From Nitratiruptor tergarcus DSM 16512 (GTDB taxonomy: Bacteria; Campylobacterota; Campylobacteria; Campylobacterales; Nitratiruptoraceae): DNA of 64,000 nt. The notes beneath the pieces are model-generated. The model saw only the letters and a list, made by a program, of their open reading frames with translations, did not search any database and was not told where the DNA came from. This document shows, piece by piece, positions 1-7,031 of this stretch. Within the stretch, counting starts at the first letter, position 1. Each line of letters begins with the position of its first letter. The stretch spans positions 992,001 through 1,056,000 of the forward strand of contig NZ_AP026671.1 in NCBI RefSeq assembly GCF_027946175.1, written 5' to 3'. The position numbers were made by a program, and so were the translations under genes.

Positions 1-1389
1 TCTCTTTTTAGCCTACTTAATATCAATAGCCAATCTCTCAACAGCTTCCAAAAAGGCATAGATCTTGTCAATAAAAATATAAATAATGTTAACAACAAAG
101 ACTACTCCAAAGAGAGGGCTGTTTTTACAGAACTTGCAAACTATGGTGTCTCTCTCACTGAAGCACACCGTATCTTTGATCAGCGCTACTTTGATCGCTT
201 TATACACGAAAATCAAAAATACTCTTTTTATAACGAGGTTGCATCATCTTTAGGCACTATTGAATCGATTTTTAATGACATTCAAGGAAGTGGACTAGCT
301 GAAGAGTTTAACAAATATTACCAAGCTATTAATGATATTATCAATGAACCAGATAATATCCCTGCGCGCAATGCATTTATAGAGCAAGCAAAGGTTTTGA
401 TATCCAAATTTCAAAACAGCTACGAATCGCTTGAAAATGAAAAAGACAACCTCCATCTAGCCATGCAAAGTGAAGCCGATACTATCAACAACCTTACCCA
501 AAGTCTCGCACTCATAAATAAAAAAATAGCAGGTCAACCCAAAAACCTCATCCCAGAGCAAGAAAAACTCAACTCGCTGCTCAATGAGCGTAATAAACTC
601 ATCAAAGATCTTAGTAAACATATCGATGTAAAGGTACGCTACAACCCAAATCAAACGGTTGATATCTTCAGTGCTAAAGGGCATGCTCTCGTTCTTCATG
701 ATAATAGGTATAAACTCAGCGTCGATACTTCCAATTCAAAAGACCTAGAATTCGACCTTAAAACATTTTCAGCCAAAATCTTCATTAATGGACAAGAACT
801 GACTGACGATTTTACCAAGGGTAGTCTCAGTGCAAAACTGCAAGTAGAAAAGACAATAGATGCTACTATTACTAAACTCAACAAGCTATTGCATACATTC
901 GCTATAGAAAATAATAATGTGAATAAAAGTGGTATTAAACTCAATGGAAATAATGGAAGCGATATTTTTTCTTCTACAGACTCTACACAGGAGATAAACC
1001 TTGCAAATATCAAAGTAGCTATCCAAAAACCTGATGAGATTGCAGCTGCAAAAGATGCAAATGATCTCCCAAATGATAACAGCAATATAAAAGATCTCTA
1101 TGCACTCAAAGGCAAACCAATAACTGAACTTGACAATAAAACATTCTATAACTATTATATAAAGATGGTAAGCGATATTGCGAATGAGAAAAATCGCAAT
1201 GAAGGTCTCGCGCATGATACTGAACAACTTGTCAATGCTTTGGACGATAAGTTGCAAGAGATTGGAGGGGTCAATCTCGATGAGGAGCTTGTCAATCTTA
1301 CGCAGTTGCAGCGATCATATCAAGCGGCAGCGAGAGTTATAAGTGTAACTGATAAACTATTAGAAACAGTTATGAGTATAATTCGCTAA
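1..1389 (+). CDS. flgK: Flagellar hook-filament junction protein 1 (HAP1), 5' end missing
   Basis: Frame 1 is open from the first base of the window, giving 462 visible residues. The visible N-terminus (SLFSLLNINSQSLNSF) matches the very start of FlgK proteins, so probably only one to three codons lie outside. The N-terminal rod/hook-type helix (VNKNINNVNNKDYSKERAV) and the C-terminal D0 helix (NLTQLQRSYQAAARVI...LLETVMSIIR) are both present. FlgK joins the hook to the filament cap structure and is exported by the flagellar type III system. flgL follows 51 bases later on the same strand, the usual flgK-flgL pair. The first ATG in this frame, at 397, is internal and is not the start. Confidence 0.93.
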   Translation, partial: SLFSLLNINSQSLNSFQKGIDLVNKNINNVNNKDYSKERAVFTELANYGVSLTEAHRIFDQRYFDRFIHENQKYSFYNEVASSLGTIESIFNDIQGSGLAEEFNKYYQAINDIINEPDNIPARNAFIEQAKVLISKFQNSYESLENEKDNLHLAMQSEADTINNLTQSLALINKKIAGQPKNLIPEQEKLNSLLNERNKLIKDLSKHIDVKVRYNPNQTVDIFSAKGHALVLHDNRYKLSVDTSNSKDLEFDLKTFSAKIFINGQELTDDFTKGSLSAKLQVEKTIDATITKLNKLLHTFAIENNNVNKSGIKLNGNNGSDIFSSTDSTQEINLANIKVAIQKPDEIAAAKDANDLPNDNSNIKDLYALKGKPITELDNKTFYNYYIKMVSDIANEKNRNEGLAHDTEQLVNALDDKLQEIGGVNLDEELVNLTQLQRSYQAAARVISVTDKLLETVMSIIR

Positions 1390-1413
1390 AATAAATCTGA
1401 AACTATCCGATAA
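1387..1413 (+). promoter_or_regulatory. Sigma28 (FliA) promoter of flgL
   Basis: TAAA at 1387-1390 and TCCGATAA at 1406-1413 are separated by 15 bases, the spacing of the classical TAAA-N15-GCCGATAA sigma28 promoter. Seven of eight bases of the -10 box match. The -35 box overlaps the flgK stop codon and the -10 lies 28 bases before the flgL start, so flgL can be expressed late on its own. The same architecture precedes fliC (5564-5590). Confidence 0.8.
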
Positions 1414-1440
1414 TGAAAAAAACTCTAAAAGAAGGGTATT

Positions 1441-2334
1441 ATGAGAGTAAGTAATAATCAGATTTATCATACATTCTTGAAGTATGATAAAACACGACAA
1501 GAAAATATTGCCCGTTACACCAATCAGATAGCATCTGGTAAGCGCATTCTCAACCCATCTGATGATATCGTAGCTGTCGCAAAATCACTCAAAGTAAAAG
1601 AGACAGCAAACGAGCTTGATGGATATTTGCGCAATATTACTACCATAGAAAATCATCAAATTGCAGCGCAAACTGCACTTACAAATATCTATGATGCAGC
1701 CCAGGATGCAAGAGCGGAAATAGTACGTCTCCTCAACCATGGCGTCTTGGACCAAGAAGATGCAGAGATTGTCGATGATTATCTTCAAGGACTCAAAAAC
1801 TATATCATTGATCAGGCAAATACAAAAATTGGAGATACCTATCTCTTTGCTGGTACAAAGAGTGATACAAAACCCTTTAATCCAGACGGAACATATAATG
1901 GCAATAATAAAACACAAACTGTTCCCGTATCTAAAGGATATGAAGTAGATAGCACATTTAATGGCAAAGAGGTTCTTGGTGCGCAATCAGGCAAGATAAA
2001 AATTGTAGAGATGATAGACCGTATTCATGACAAAATCCAAGCAGGTACTCTTACTGGCATTGATGACTCATGGCTAGAAGAGTTTGATAAAGGAATGGAA
2101 GAGATTTCAAGGCATCGCTCATTTATCGGTAGCCAGCAAAAGAATGTAGAAGATTTTAGGCTTCAACATGAAGCATACAAAACAATGTATAACGATATGA
2201 TCGCAAAATTTGAAGATGCAGATATAGCTGAAGCAGTCGCAAAGCTTGAGCAGTCTAAAGTAGCATATGAAGCTTCTATGGCAGTATTTTCACAAAACAA
2301 AGATCTCTCTTTACTCAAGTACTTCGCAGCCTAA
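1441..2334 (+). CDS. flgL: Flagellar hook-filament junction protein 3 (HAP3)
   Basis: 297-residue flagellin-family protein, the normal length for FlgL. The N-terminal D0 helix (MRVSNNQIYHTFLKY) is followed by the flagellin-like segment IASGKRILNPSDDIVAVAKS; the C-terminal D0 helix (VAKLEQSKVAYEASMAVFSQ) ends in LSLLKYFAA. FlgL forms the second junction ring on which the filament assembles. The ATG start has an AAGAAGGG ribosome site. It follows flgK but has its own sigma28 promoter, and its stop overlaps the convergent small gene at 2331-2585 by four bases. Transcription is probably ended by the hairpin at 2348-2384. Confidence 0.93.
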   Translation: MRVSNNQIYHTFLKYDKTRQENIARYTNQIASGKRILNPSDDIVAVAKSLKVKETANELDGYLRNITTIENHQIAAQTALTNIYDAAQDARAEIVRLLNHGVLDQEDAEIVDDYLQGLKNYIIDQANTKIGDTYLFAGTKSDTKPFNPDGTYNGNNKTQTVPVSKGYEVDSTFNGKEVLGAQSGKIKIVEMIDRIHDKIQAGTLTGIDDSWLEEFDKGMEEISRHRSFIGSQQKNVEDFRLQHEAYKTMYNDMIAKFEDADIAEAVAKLEQSKVAYEASMAVFSQNKDLSLLKYFAA

Positions 2335-2585
2335 AACCTATACTTTTTGAGGCTCTCTTGTTGCTGGAGAGCCTCAGCTTTTTTCTTTTTCTCTTTTTCA
2401 ATACAATCGATAATATAGTCAATTTGCTGTAGTATTGTTGGAAGTTTTCGTGTATCTATGGAGGTAAAATCTATACTATTAATTTGTTGGAGTTGTTTTT
2501 GAGCTTCATCGATATTGCCACTTTGCAGAGCAATTTGAAGGAGATCAAGAATCTGATCTATACTTTTGATTGTATTCCCTCCCAA
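2331..2585 (-). CDS. Small protein downstream of fliS, possible FliT-like chaperone
   Basis: An 84-residue acidic/polar, largely helical protein with a Lys-rich C-terminal helix (CIEKEKKKKAEALQQQ). I recognise no domain. Its place right after fliS at the end of a fliC-flaG-fliD-fliS operon is where fliT-type chaperone genes often sit, and its size and helical make-up fit, so a FliT-like role is inferred from context only. The only plausible start in this stretch is TTG at 2585, within the last codons of fliS and with a weak ribosome site (AGAGGG), implying translational coupling. Its last codons contain the flgKL terminator stem. Confidence 0.55.
   Translation of the reverse strand: MGGNTIKSIDQILDLLQIALQSGNIDEAQKQLQQINSIDFTSIDTRKLPTILQQIDYIIDCIEKEKKKKAEALQQQESLKKYRF
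2348..2384 (+). terminator. Rho-independent terminator of flgKL inside the convergent gene
   Basis: TGAGGCTCTC (2348-2357) and GAGAGCCTCA (2367-2376) form a perfect 10-bp stem with a 9-base loop, followed by GC and six T (2379-2384), then C and more T. It lies 14 bases after the flgL stop. The stem also encodes the last codons of the minus-strand gene at 2331-2585. Confidence 0.8.
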
Positions 2586-2923
2586 CCCTCTTTGAGACGA
2601 GACAATACTTCTATGAGATCATCAATGAGTTGCAAATCATTTTTGGCATGCACCTCAAAAAGACTGCGATTGATAAAATCGTAAAGCATATGGAGATTTG
2701 TAGCTATCTCGCCGCCATTTTTAAAATCAAGTGAACTGTCAAGTGCACGAATAATATCCCCTACTTTTGTAATATTACTAATTTTTGATTTAATATCACC
2801 ATTTTTGATATCCTCTTTTGCTGCTCTAAGACAGACTATCGCTTTATCATAAAGTAAAATAACTTGTTCTAGCGGTGAAGCAGTTTGCACACTATTTTTC
2901 ATATATGCATCTAATGGATTCAT
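2558..2923 (-). CDS. fliS: Flagellin export chaperone FliS
   Basis: 121 residues, typical FliS length. The N-terminus carries the family signature: NPLDAYMKNSVQTASPLEQVILLYDKAIVCL, broken here as NPLDAYMKNSV and SPLEQVILLYDKAI. FliS binds the C-terminal helix of newly made flagellin and keeps it unfolded for export; the four-helix pattern is visible. ATG start at 2923 with AAGGAA six bases upstream. It lies ten bases after fliD and overlaps the next small gene by 28 bases, so it belongs to the fliC-flaG-fliD-fliS operon. Confidence 0.92.
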   Translation of the reverse strand: MNPLDAYMKNSVQTASPLEQVILLYDKAIVCLRAAKEDIKNGDIKSKISNITKVGDIIRALDSSLDFKNGGEIATNLHMLYDFINRSLFEVHAKNDLQLIDDLIEVLSRLKEGWEGIQSKV

Positions 2924-2933
2924 CTATTTCCTT

Positions 2934-4241
2934 TTATTGCTTATTATTTTTTGGAAGAATTGCACTGATTCGCGAGCGCACATCATTCATTTGTGCAAGA
3001 AGTGAATCGAGATGGATAAACTGTTTTTTCAAAATATCACTCTCTTTATCGATTCTTTTTATCATTTGTTCGATACTATCTTCATACTTTTGTATTTTTC
3101 GCTGATAATTTTTCTCTTTTTGCTTGATAGTCCCTTGAGGATCAAAGAGGAAGTCTAGATATGACTCAAGACCTATTTTTACTTCATCTATCGTATTTTT
3201 TAGTTCATCTTTATTGTTTTTGAGAAGTGATTCAAACTCATCGCTACGTAGTGATATGTGTCCATTGGTATGATCTACATCTATGAGACCTCTTTCCATG
3301 AATGGAGTAAGTTTGTCAAAAATTGATGCACGGATAGAGTGAAGAGTATAATCTCCACTTAATTCTCCATTTCCGCTACTCTTTTGTTTAATATAATCAA
3401 CTAAAGAATTATAAGCACTAAAAAGATCTTCAATGGCTTGTCTTGGAGCCTCAGTATCTTGCTTAATATCTATTTGAATAGGATCACTGCTCTCTTTTTT
3501 GACAGTGATATCTATCCCATCAATAACATTAGAAAAGGTATTAGTTTGTGAGGTAACCTGCTGACCATAAATATCGATCACAGCATTTTGGGCAGTTTGC
3601 ACATGAGAGGCCTTATAGTTGCTACCAAGTTGCAGTTGATCGAGAAGATCACCAGTATCACTAAAGTTTATCTGACTGTTCTCGCCAGTTTTAGTTGAAG
3701 AGATAATAAGCTTATAACTGCTTCCATTGTAAAAAACAGAAGCATTAGCTTCGTTTGTAGCTTGATTGATTTTAATTGCAATGCTATCGAGTGTATCAGT
3801 TGTGGTATAGTCAACAGTTATATCTTGACCATTGATGCTCAGTGTCAATGTGCCATCTTGCGTAGCTACTGTATCGTCGCGATTAGTTTTCCCAGATTGC
3901 GATAGCCAAGCATCATTTGAAGCAAGTTGTGAAACGGTAAAAGAGAGCTTCGTAGAATTTACTTCGCTCTCATATGTGATATTTACTACTGCTACATCTT
4001 CATTACTTACATTCACCGTTTTTTTATCAACAATAGAACCATCTTTGATTTCATCAAACTTGTTCTTGAAATCTTCGAGCATATTTGCAAAGGCTTTAAA
4101 AGCAGACTCAGCCTTTTTAACTTTATCCTCTTTTTGCTCTATGAGATTTACTTGCTGAAATTTTAGCTGCTGAAATTTTTGCAATATAGACTGATAATCA
4201 AATTGCCCACTCAAATTACTCAAATAAATCTCACCAGCCAT
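2934..4241 (-). CDS. fliD: Flagellar filament cap protein (HAP2)
   Basis: 435 residues, near the short end for FliD. The N-terminal FliD_N region (MAGEIYLSNLSGQFDYQSIL followed by heptad-rich helices to about residue 70), the beta-rich centre with flagellin-IN-like repeats (SINGQDITVDYTTTDTLDSI at about 135-155), and the long C-terminal coiled coil (IKQKEKNYQRKIQKYEDSIE) follow the family order. FliD caps the growing filament and directs flagellin insertion. The ATG start at 4241 lies two bases after the flaG stop, with AAGGT upstream. Confidence 0.92.
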   Translation of the reverse strand: MAGEIYLSNLSGQFDYQSILQKFQQLKFQQVNLIEQKEDKVKKAESAFKAFANMLEDFKNKFDEIKDGSIVDKKTVNVSNEDVAVVNITYESEVNSTKLSFTVSQLASNDAWLSQSGKTNRDDTVATQDGTLTLSINGQDITVDYTTTDTLDSIAIKINQATNEANASVFYNGSSYKLIISSTKTGENSQINFSDTGDLLDQLQLGSNYKASHVQTAQNAVIDIYGQQVTSQTNTFSNVIDGIDITVKKESSDPIQIDIKQDTEAPRQAIEDLFSAYNSLVDYIKQKSSGNGELSGDYTLHSIRASIFDKLTPFMERGLIDVDHTNGHISLRSDEFESLLKNNKDELKNTIDEVKIGLESYLDFLFDPQGTIKQKEKNYQRKIQKYEDSIEQMIKRIDKESDILKKQFIHLDSLLAQMNDVRSRISAILPKNNKQ

Positions 4242-4243
4242 TA

Positions 4244-4609
4244 TTAAACCTTCTTCTCAAAGAGGAGTCCTGTTATCTCATCAATATATTTGGCAATTTT
4301 GAGTACTGATTCAGGCGGCAACTGACGAATTACCTCTTTTGTTTTGCTATCAACAATTTTTACCACTTGTATTCCTGTATCTTTATCTATTTCTACCCGT
4401 AATGATGAATTAAAAAGCTGCAACTTTTCATTGAGTTGTTCTACTGTTTTTTTTATTATATCATTTTGCATTAGAGGATCGAGTTTTTTAAACAATTCTT
4501 CATCGTTTAATTTTTTTTCATTTGAAGATGAAAGTTCATTTTTTTGAGCCAAATTTGCAGTATGCATATCTATTGCAGCTTGAGTAGATTGAATCGCTTT
4601 TACATCCAT
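4244..4609 (-). CDS. flaG: FlaG family protein
   Basis: 121 residues. The C-terminal half holds the FlaG signature: a flagellin-like strand-turn VVKIVDSKTKEVIRQLPPES and then VLKIAKYIDEITGLLFEKKV. The N-terminal 50 residues are polar and low in complexity, as usual in FlaG. FlaG modulates filament length in several bacteria; the mechanism is poorly known. It has a strong AAGGAG ribosome site and sits between fliC and fliD. The 65-base gap from fliC holds two stacked hairpins (4622-4680), the second of which abuts the flaG ribosome site. Confidence 0.88.
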   Translation of the reverse strand: MDVKAIQSTQAAIDMHTANLAQKNELSSSNEKKLNDEELFKKLDPLMQNDIIKKTVEQLNEKLQLFNSSLRVEIDKDTGIQVVKIVDSKTKEVIRQLPPESVLKIAKYIDEITGLLFEKKV

Positions 4610-4621
4610 ACTAAACTCCTT

Positions 4622-4680
4622 GATTCCTTAGCTAAACCCGCAAGCTTAGCTAAAGAATCGATAAGGGATATCCCTTATCG
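4622..4680 (-). promoter_or_regulatory. Two abutting stem-loops between fliC and flaG
   Basis: On the minus strand the first element (4659-4680) is a perfect 22-base palindrome, CGATAAGGGAT and its complement, containing the fliC stop codon. The second (4622-4659) has a 14-bp stem, GATTCTTTAGCTAA pairing with TTAGCTAAGGAATC (one G-T wobble), around a 10-base loop, and ends right at the flaG AAGGAG site. Neither is followed by a T run, so this looks less like a simple terminator than an mRNA stability, processing or partial-attenuation element that lets fliC be expressed far above flaG-fliD-fliS. Confidence 0.6.
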
Positions 4681-5532
4681 AAGAAGTTGTAGGACAAGCT
4701 GTGATTGCTGATTTGCTTGAGCAAGCATTGCAGTACCAGATTGCATGAGGATATTGTTTTTGGTAAATTCTGCCATCTCTTTAGCAAAATCGATATTTCT
4801 AATGCGGCTTTCCGCATCATTTGTATTGACTCTTTGTGTTTCATTATTTGATATAATTTTTTCTAGCTCAATTTGCGCAGAACCAAATTTTGCAGCCACT
4901 CGATCCACTGCCTTAATTAAAGCATCGACTTGAGAGATTGCTGCATTTGCTTTCGTTTGGCCAGTAACATTTATCGTATATGCTGTTCCTCCTATTGTCA
5001 CAGTTGAAGTAGCAGCTGAATTAGCGCCAGCTGCAGCTTGAGCTGTATCAGAAACTATTGCTAAACTCTGATTTGTTCTTCCACCATACTGAATGGTAAA
5101 AGTCTGCACTCCTGATGAAAATATAGTTCTTCCGTTAAACTCTGTATCAGAAAAAATCTTTCCAATTGCGTCAACAAGCTTATTGATATCTTGCTGTATA
5201 GTTTTACGGTTGGTATCATCATTAGTATCGTTTGCAGCCTGAATAGTTTTGGCTTTTATATCATTGAGGATGTTATAAACCTCTTCTAAACTCCCCTGTG
5301 CAATCTGCGCCAAACTCACACCATCTTGTGCATTTCTTGTACCTTGATCAAGAGAAACTGCAAATGTTTTCAATTGATCAGCAATATAGAGTCCTGCTGC
5401 ATCATCTGCTGCACGATTAATTCTATGACCAGTTGCCAGACGCTCCAAGTTTTTATTGACATTATGCTCAGTCTTTAGCATATTCGCATGCGTAAAATCA
5501 GACTGAAAGTTGTAGTTGATTTTGAGTGCCAT
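4675..5532 (-). CDS. fliC: Flagellin
   Basis: 285 residues, a short flagellin. The N-terminal D0/D1 region includes MLKTEHNVNKNLERLATGH and RINRAADDAAGLYIADQL; the C-terminal D1/D0 region includes AESRIRNIDFAKEMAEFTK and ends QANQQSQLVLQLLR. Only about 60 residues separate the conserved ends, so D2/D3 outer domains are almost absent. The D1 segment EEVYNILNDIKAKTIQAA resembles Campylobacter jejuni FlaA and not Salmonella FliC. Start ATG at 5532 with AGGAGG seven bases upstream. It is driven by the sigma28 promoter at 5564-5590 and is the only flagellin gene in the window. Confidence 0.96.
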   Translation of the reverse strand: MALKINYNFQSDFTHANMLKTEHNVNKNLERLATGHRINRAADDAAGLYIADQLKTFAVSLDQGTRNAQDGVSLAQIAQGSLEEVYNILNDIKAKTIQAANDTNDDTNRKTIQQDINKLVDAIGKIFSDTEFNGRTIFSSGVQTFTIQYGGRTNQSLAIVSDTAQAAAGANSAATSTVTIGGTAYTINVTGQTKANAAISQVDALIKAVDRVAAKFGSAQIELEKIISNNETQRVNTNDAESRIRNIDFAKEMAEFTKNNILMQSGTAMLAQANQQSQLVLQLLR

Positions 5533-5563
5533 TTTTTGCCTCCTGATTTTTTTTACACTTTTA

Positions 5564-5590
5564 GTATCGGAGACAAAAATTAATTTTTTA
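5564..5590 (-). promoter_or_regulatory. Sigma28 (FliA) promoter of fliC
   Basis: Read on the minus strand, TAAA (5587-5590) is followed after 15 bases by TCCGATAC (5564-5571), the sigma28 layout, one mismatch each side of CCGATA. It lies about 32 bases before the fliC ATG. It overlaps the stop codon of the upstream glycosyltransferase gene, so the filament operon has its own late promoter. Confidence 0.82.
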
Positions 5591-7031
5591 GCACTTTTTG
5601 GAGTTTTTCTACCAATTCATCTTCACCTAGCGCTTTGAGAGTATTGATATAATCAGGATATATCTCAATATTATAATTATCTATTAACGTTTTTTCAAAA
5701 TATATCCTTGCATTTTTATAATCTGCTTTTTGATAGTAGATTTTTGCAACTATTTCATTTATAGTTTTATCATTCTCACTATTTTGCAAAAACATTTGGG
5801 CAAATTGTAAACTTTTTTCATAGTTCTTACGATTGAAATAATATATAGCGAAATACTTTTCAAAAAAACTATTGTTATAAAAAATTTTTTCTATTTTTTT
5901 AAATAGTTTTAAAAATCTCTCATCATTATGCTCTTCAAAATATCTCAAAAGTAAATAAATTTTATATATATTTTTCTCTTTCTTCCAATTTTTATATATT
6001 TCATCTATCTCCTCTTTTGTAAAATAATCTAAAATTTTTTCTGTAATAACATCTATTTTATTGACAGATTCGCTTACTTGCACCTCAACCATTTTCATAC
6101 CTGGTTGAAAATCTATAGCATGTTCAAAAAATTTGAGATAATATTTCTTTGCTAAATCATACTTTTTTGCTGCAAAGAGTATTTCAGCTTTTTTATATAA
6201 ATAGTCCGGATGAAAGTTCCAAATTTTCAAAGCCCTATTTATTGCTCTAATAGCATTACAATAATCTTTATCTTTGAGATACGCCTCTACAAGATATGTC
6301 ATACCATAGGAGAAAAAGTGGTTATTCATTCTCTTTTCATCAAAAATATCAATAAATTTTTCTCCTATTTTTTTAAGTTTTTCATTGTACTTATCATCTT
6401 CATATGCAAGAATTGCGTATGTTTGCATAAAATAGAAATATTTAATAAAAATCTCTTTTTTGTCTTTTAAATTTTTAATTTCCGATTCTAATAATTTTAA
6501 ATTTCTTTTTGCTTTTTGAAGTTGTACATTTGTCTTTTGATATCCATAGTGATTAACAAAAATTGGTAGAGCTATAACTTCTTCAACATCGACTCTTTCA
6601 TGAATATCTCCTATCCATTTAATCTGTGGTTTATTTTTATGGATAAACGTTTGCGAAGAGATTGAGAGAACTCTCCCATCAAGACCAAAATTTTTCACAT
6701 AAATATTTATTGCATCATATGGAATCTCTTTATAACTCCTGATATACACTTGAAACTTATTAAACTCATCCTTTTCCAACTCAAAATCAGCATCAAAATG
6801 CCATATCCATTTACCCTCACATTTGCTTATCGCATAATTTCTCGCGTCTGCAAAACCGTTCCACTTTTTTTTATACACCTTACAGCCATACTCTTTGGCA
6901 ATCTCTATACTTCGATCAGTGGAACCTGTATCTACAACAACGATCTCATCAAATTTACCTTGGAGACTTTTGAGAAGTCTTGGAAGATTTTCCTCTTCGT
7001 TTTTCATGATAAGTGCGGCTGATATTTTCAT
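5580..7031 (-). CDS. Family 2 glycosyltransferase with C-terminal TPR-like repeats
   Basis: 483 residues from ATG 7031, which overlaps the upstream stop as ATGA; a two-codon-longer TTG start is less likely. Residues about 1-230 are a GT-A glycosyltransferase: VVVDTGSTDRS nucleotide-binding loop and the metal-binding DAD in WHFDADFEL, close to the WaaE/beta-1,4-glucosyltransferase type. The rest consists of aromatic-rich helical repeats (for example AIRAINRALKIWNFHPDYLY and ALQFAQ-like units) like TPRs. It probably transfers a sugar to a protein or surface polymer. Lying right beside fliC it is a candidate flagellin-modifying enzyme; acceptor and sugar are unknown. Confidence 0.82.
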   Translation of the reverse strand: MKISAALIMKNEEENLPRLLKSLQGKFDEIVVVDTGSTDRSIEIAKEYGCKVYKKKWNGFADARNYAISKCEGKWIWHFDADFELEKDEFNKFQVYIRSYKEIPYDAINIYVKNFGLDGRVLSISSQTFIHKNKPQIKWIGDIHERVDVEEVIALPIFVNHYGYQKTNVQLQKAKRNLKLLESEIKNLKDKKEIFIKYFYFMQTYAILAYEDDKYNEKLKKIGEKFIDIFDEKRMNNHFFSYGMTYLVEAYLKDKDYCNAIRAINRALKIWNFHPDYLYKKAEILFAAKKYDLAKKYYLKFFEHAIDFQPGMKMVEVQVSESVNKIDVITEKILDYFTKEEIDEIYKNWKKEKNIYKIYLLLRYFEEHNDERFLKLFKKIEKIFYNNSFFEKYFAIYYFNRKNYEKSLQFAQMFLQNSENDKTINEIVAKIYYQKADYKNARIYFEKTLIDNYNIEIYPDYINTLKALGEDELVEKLQKVLKN

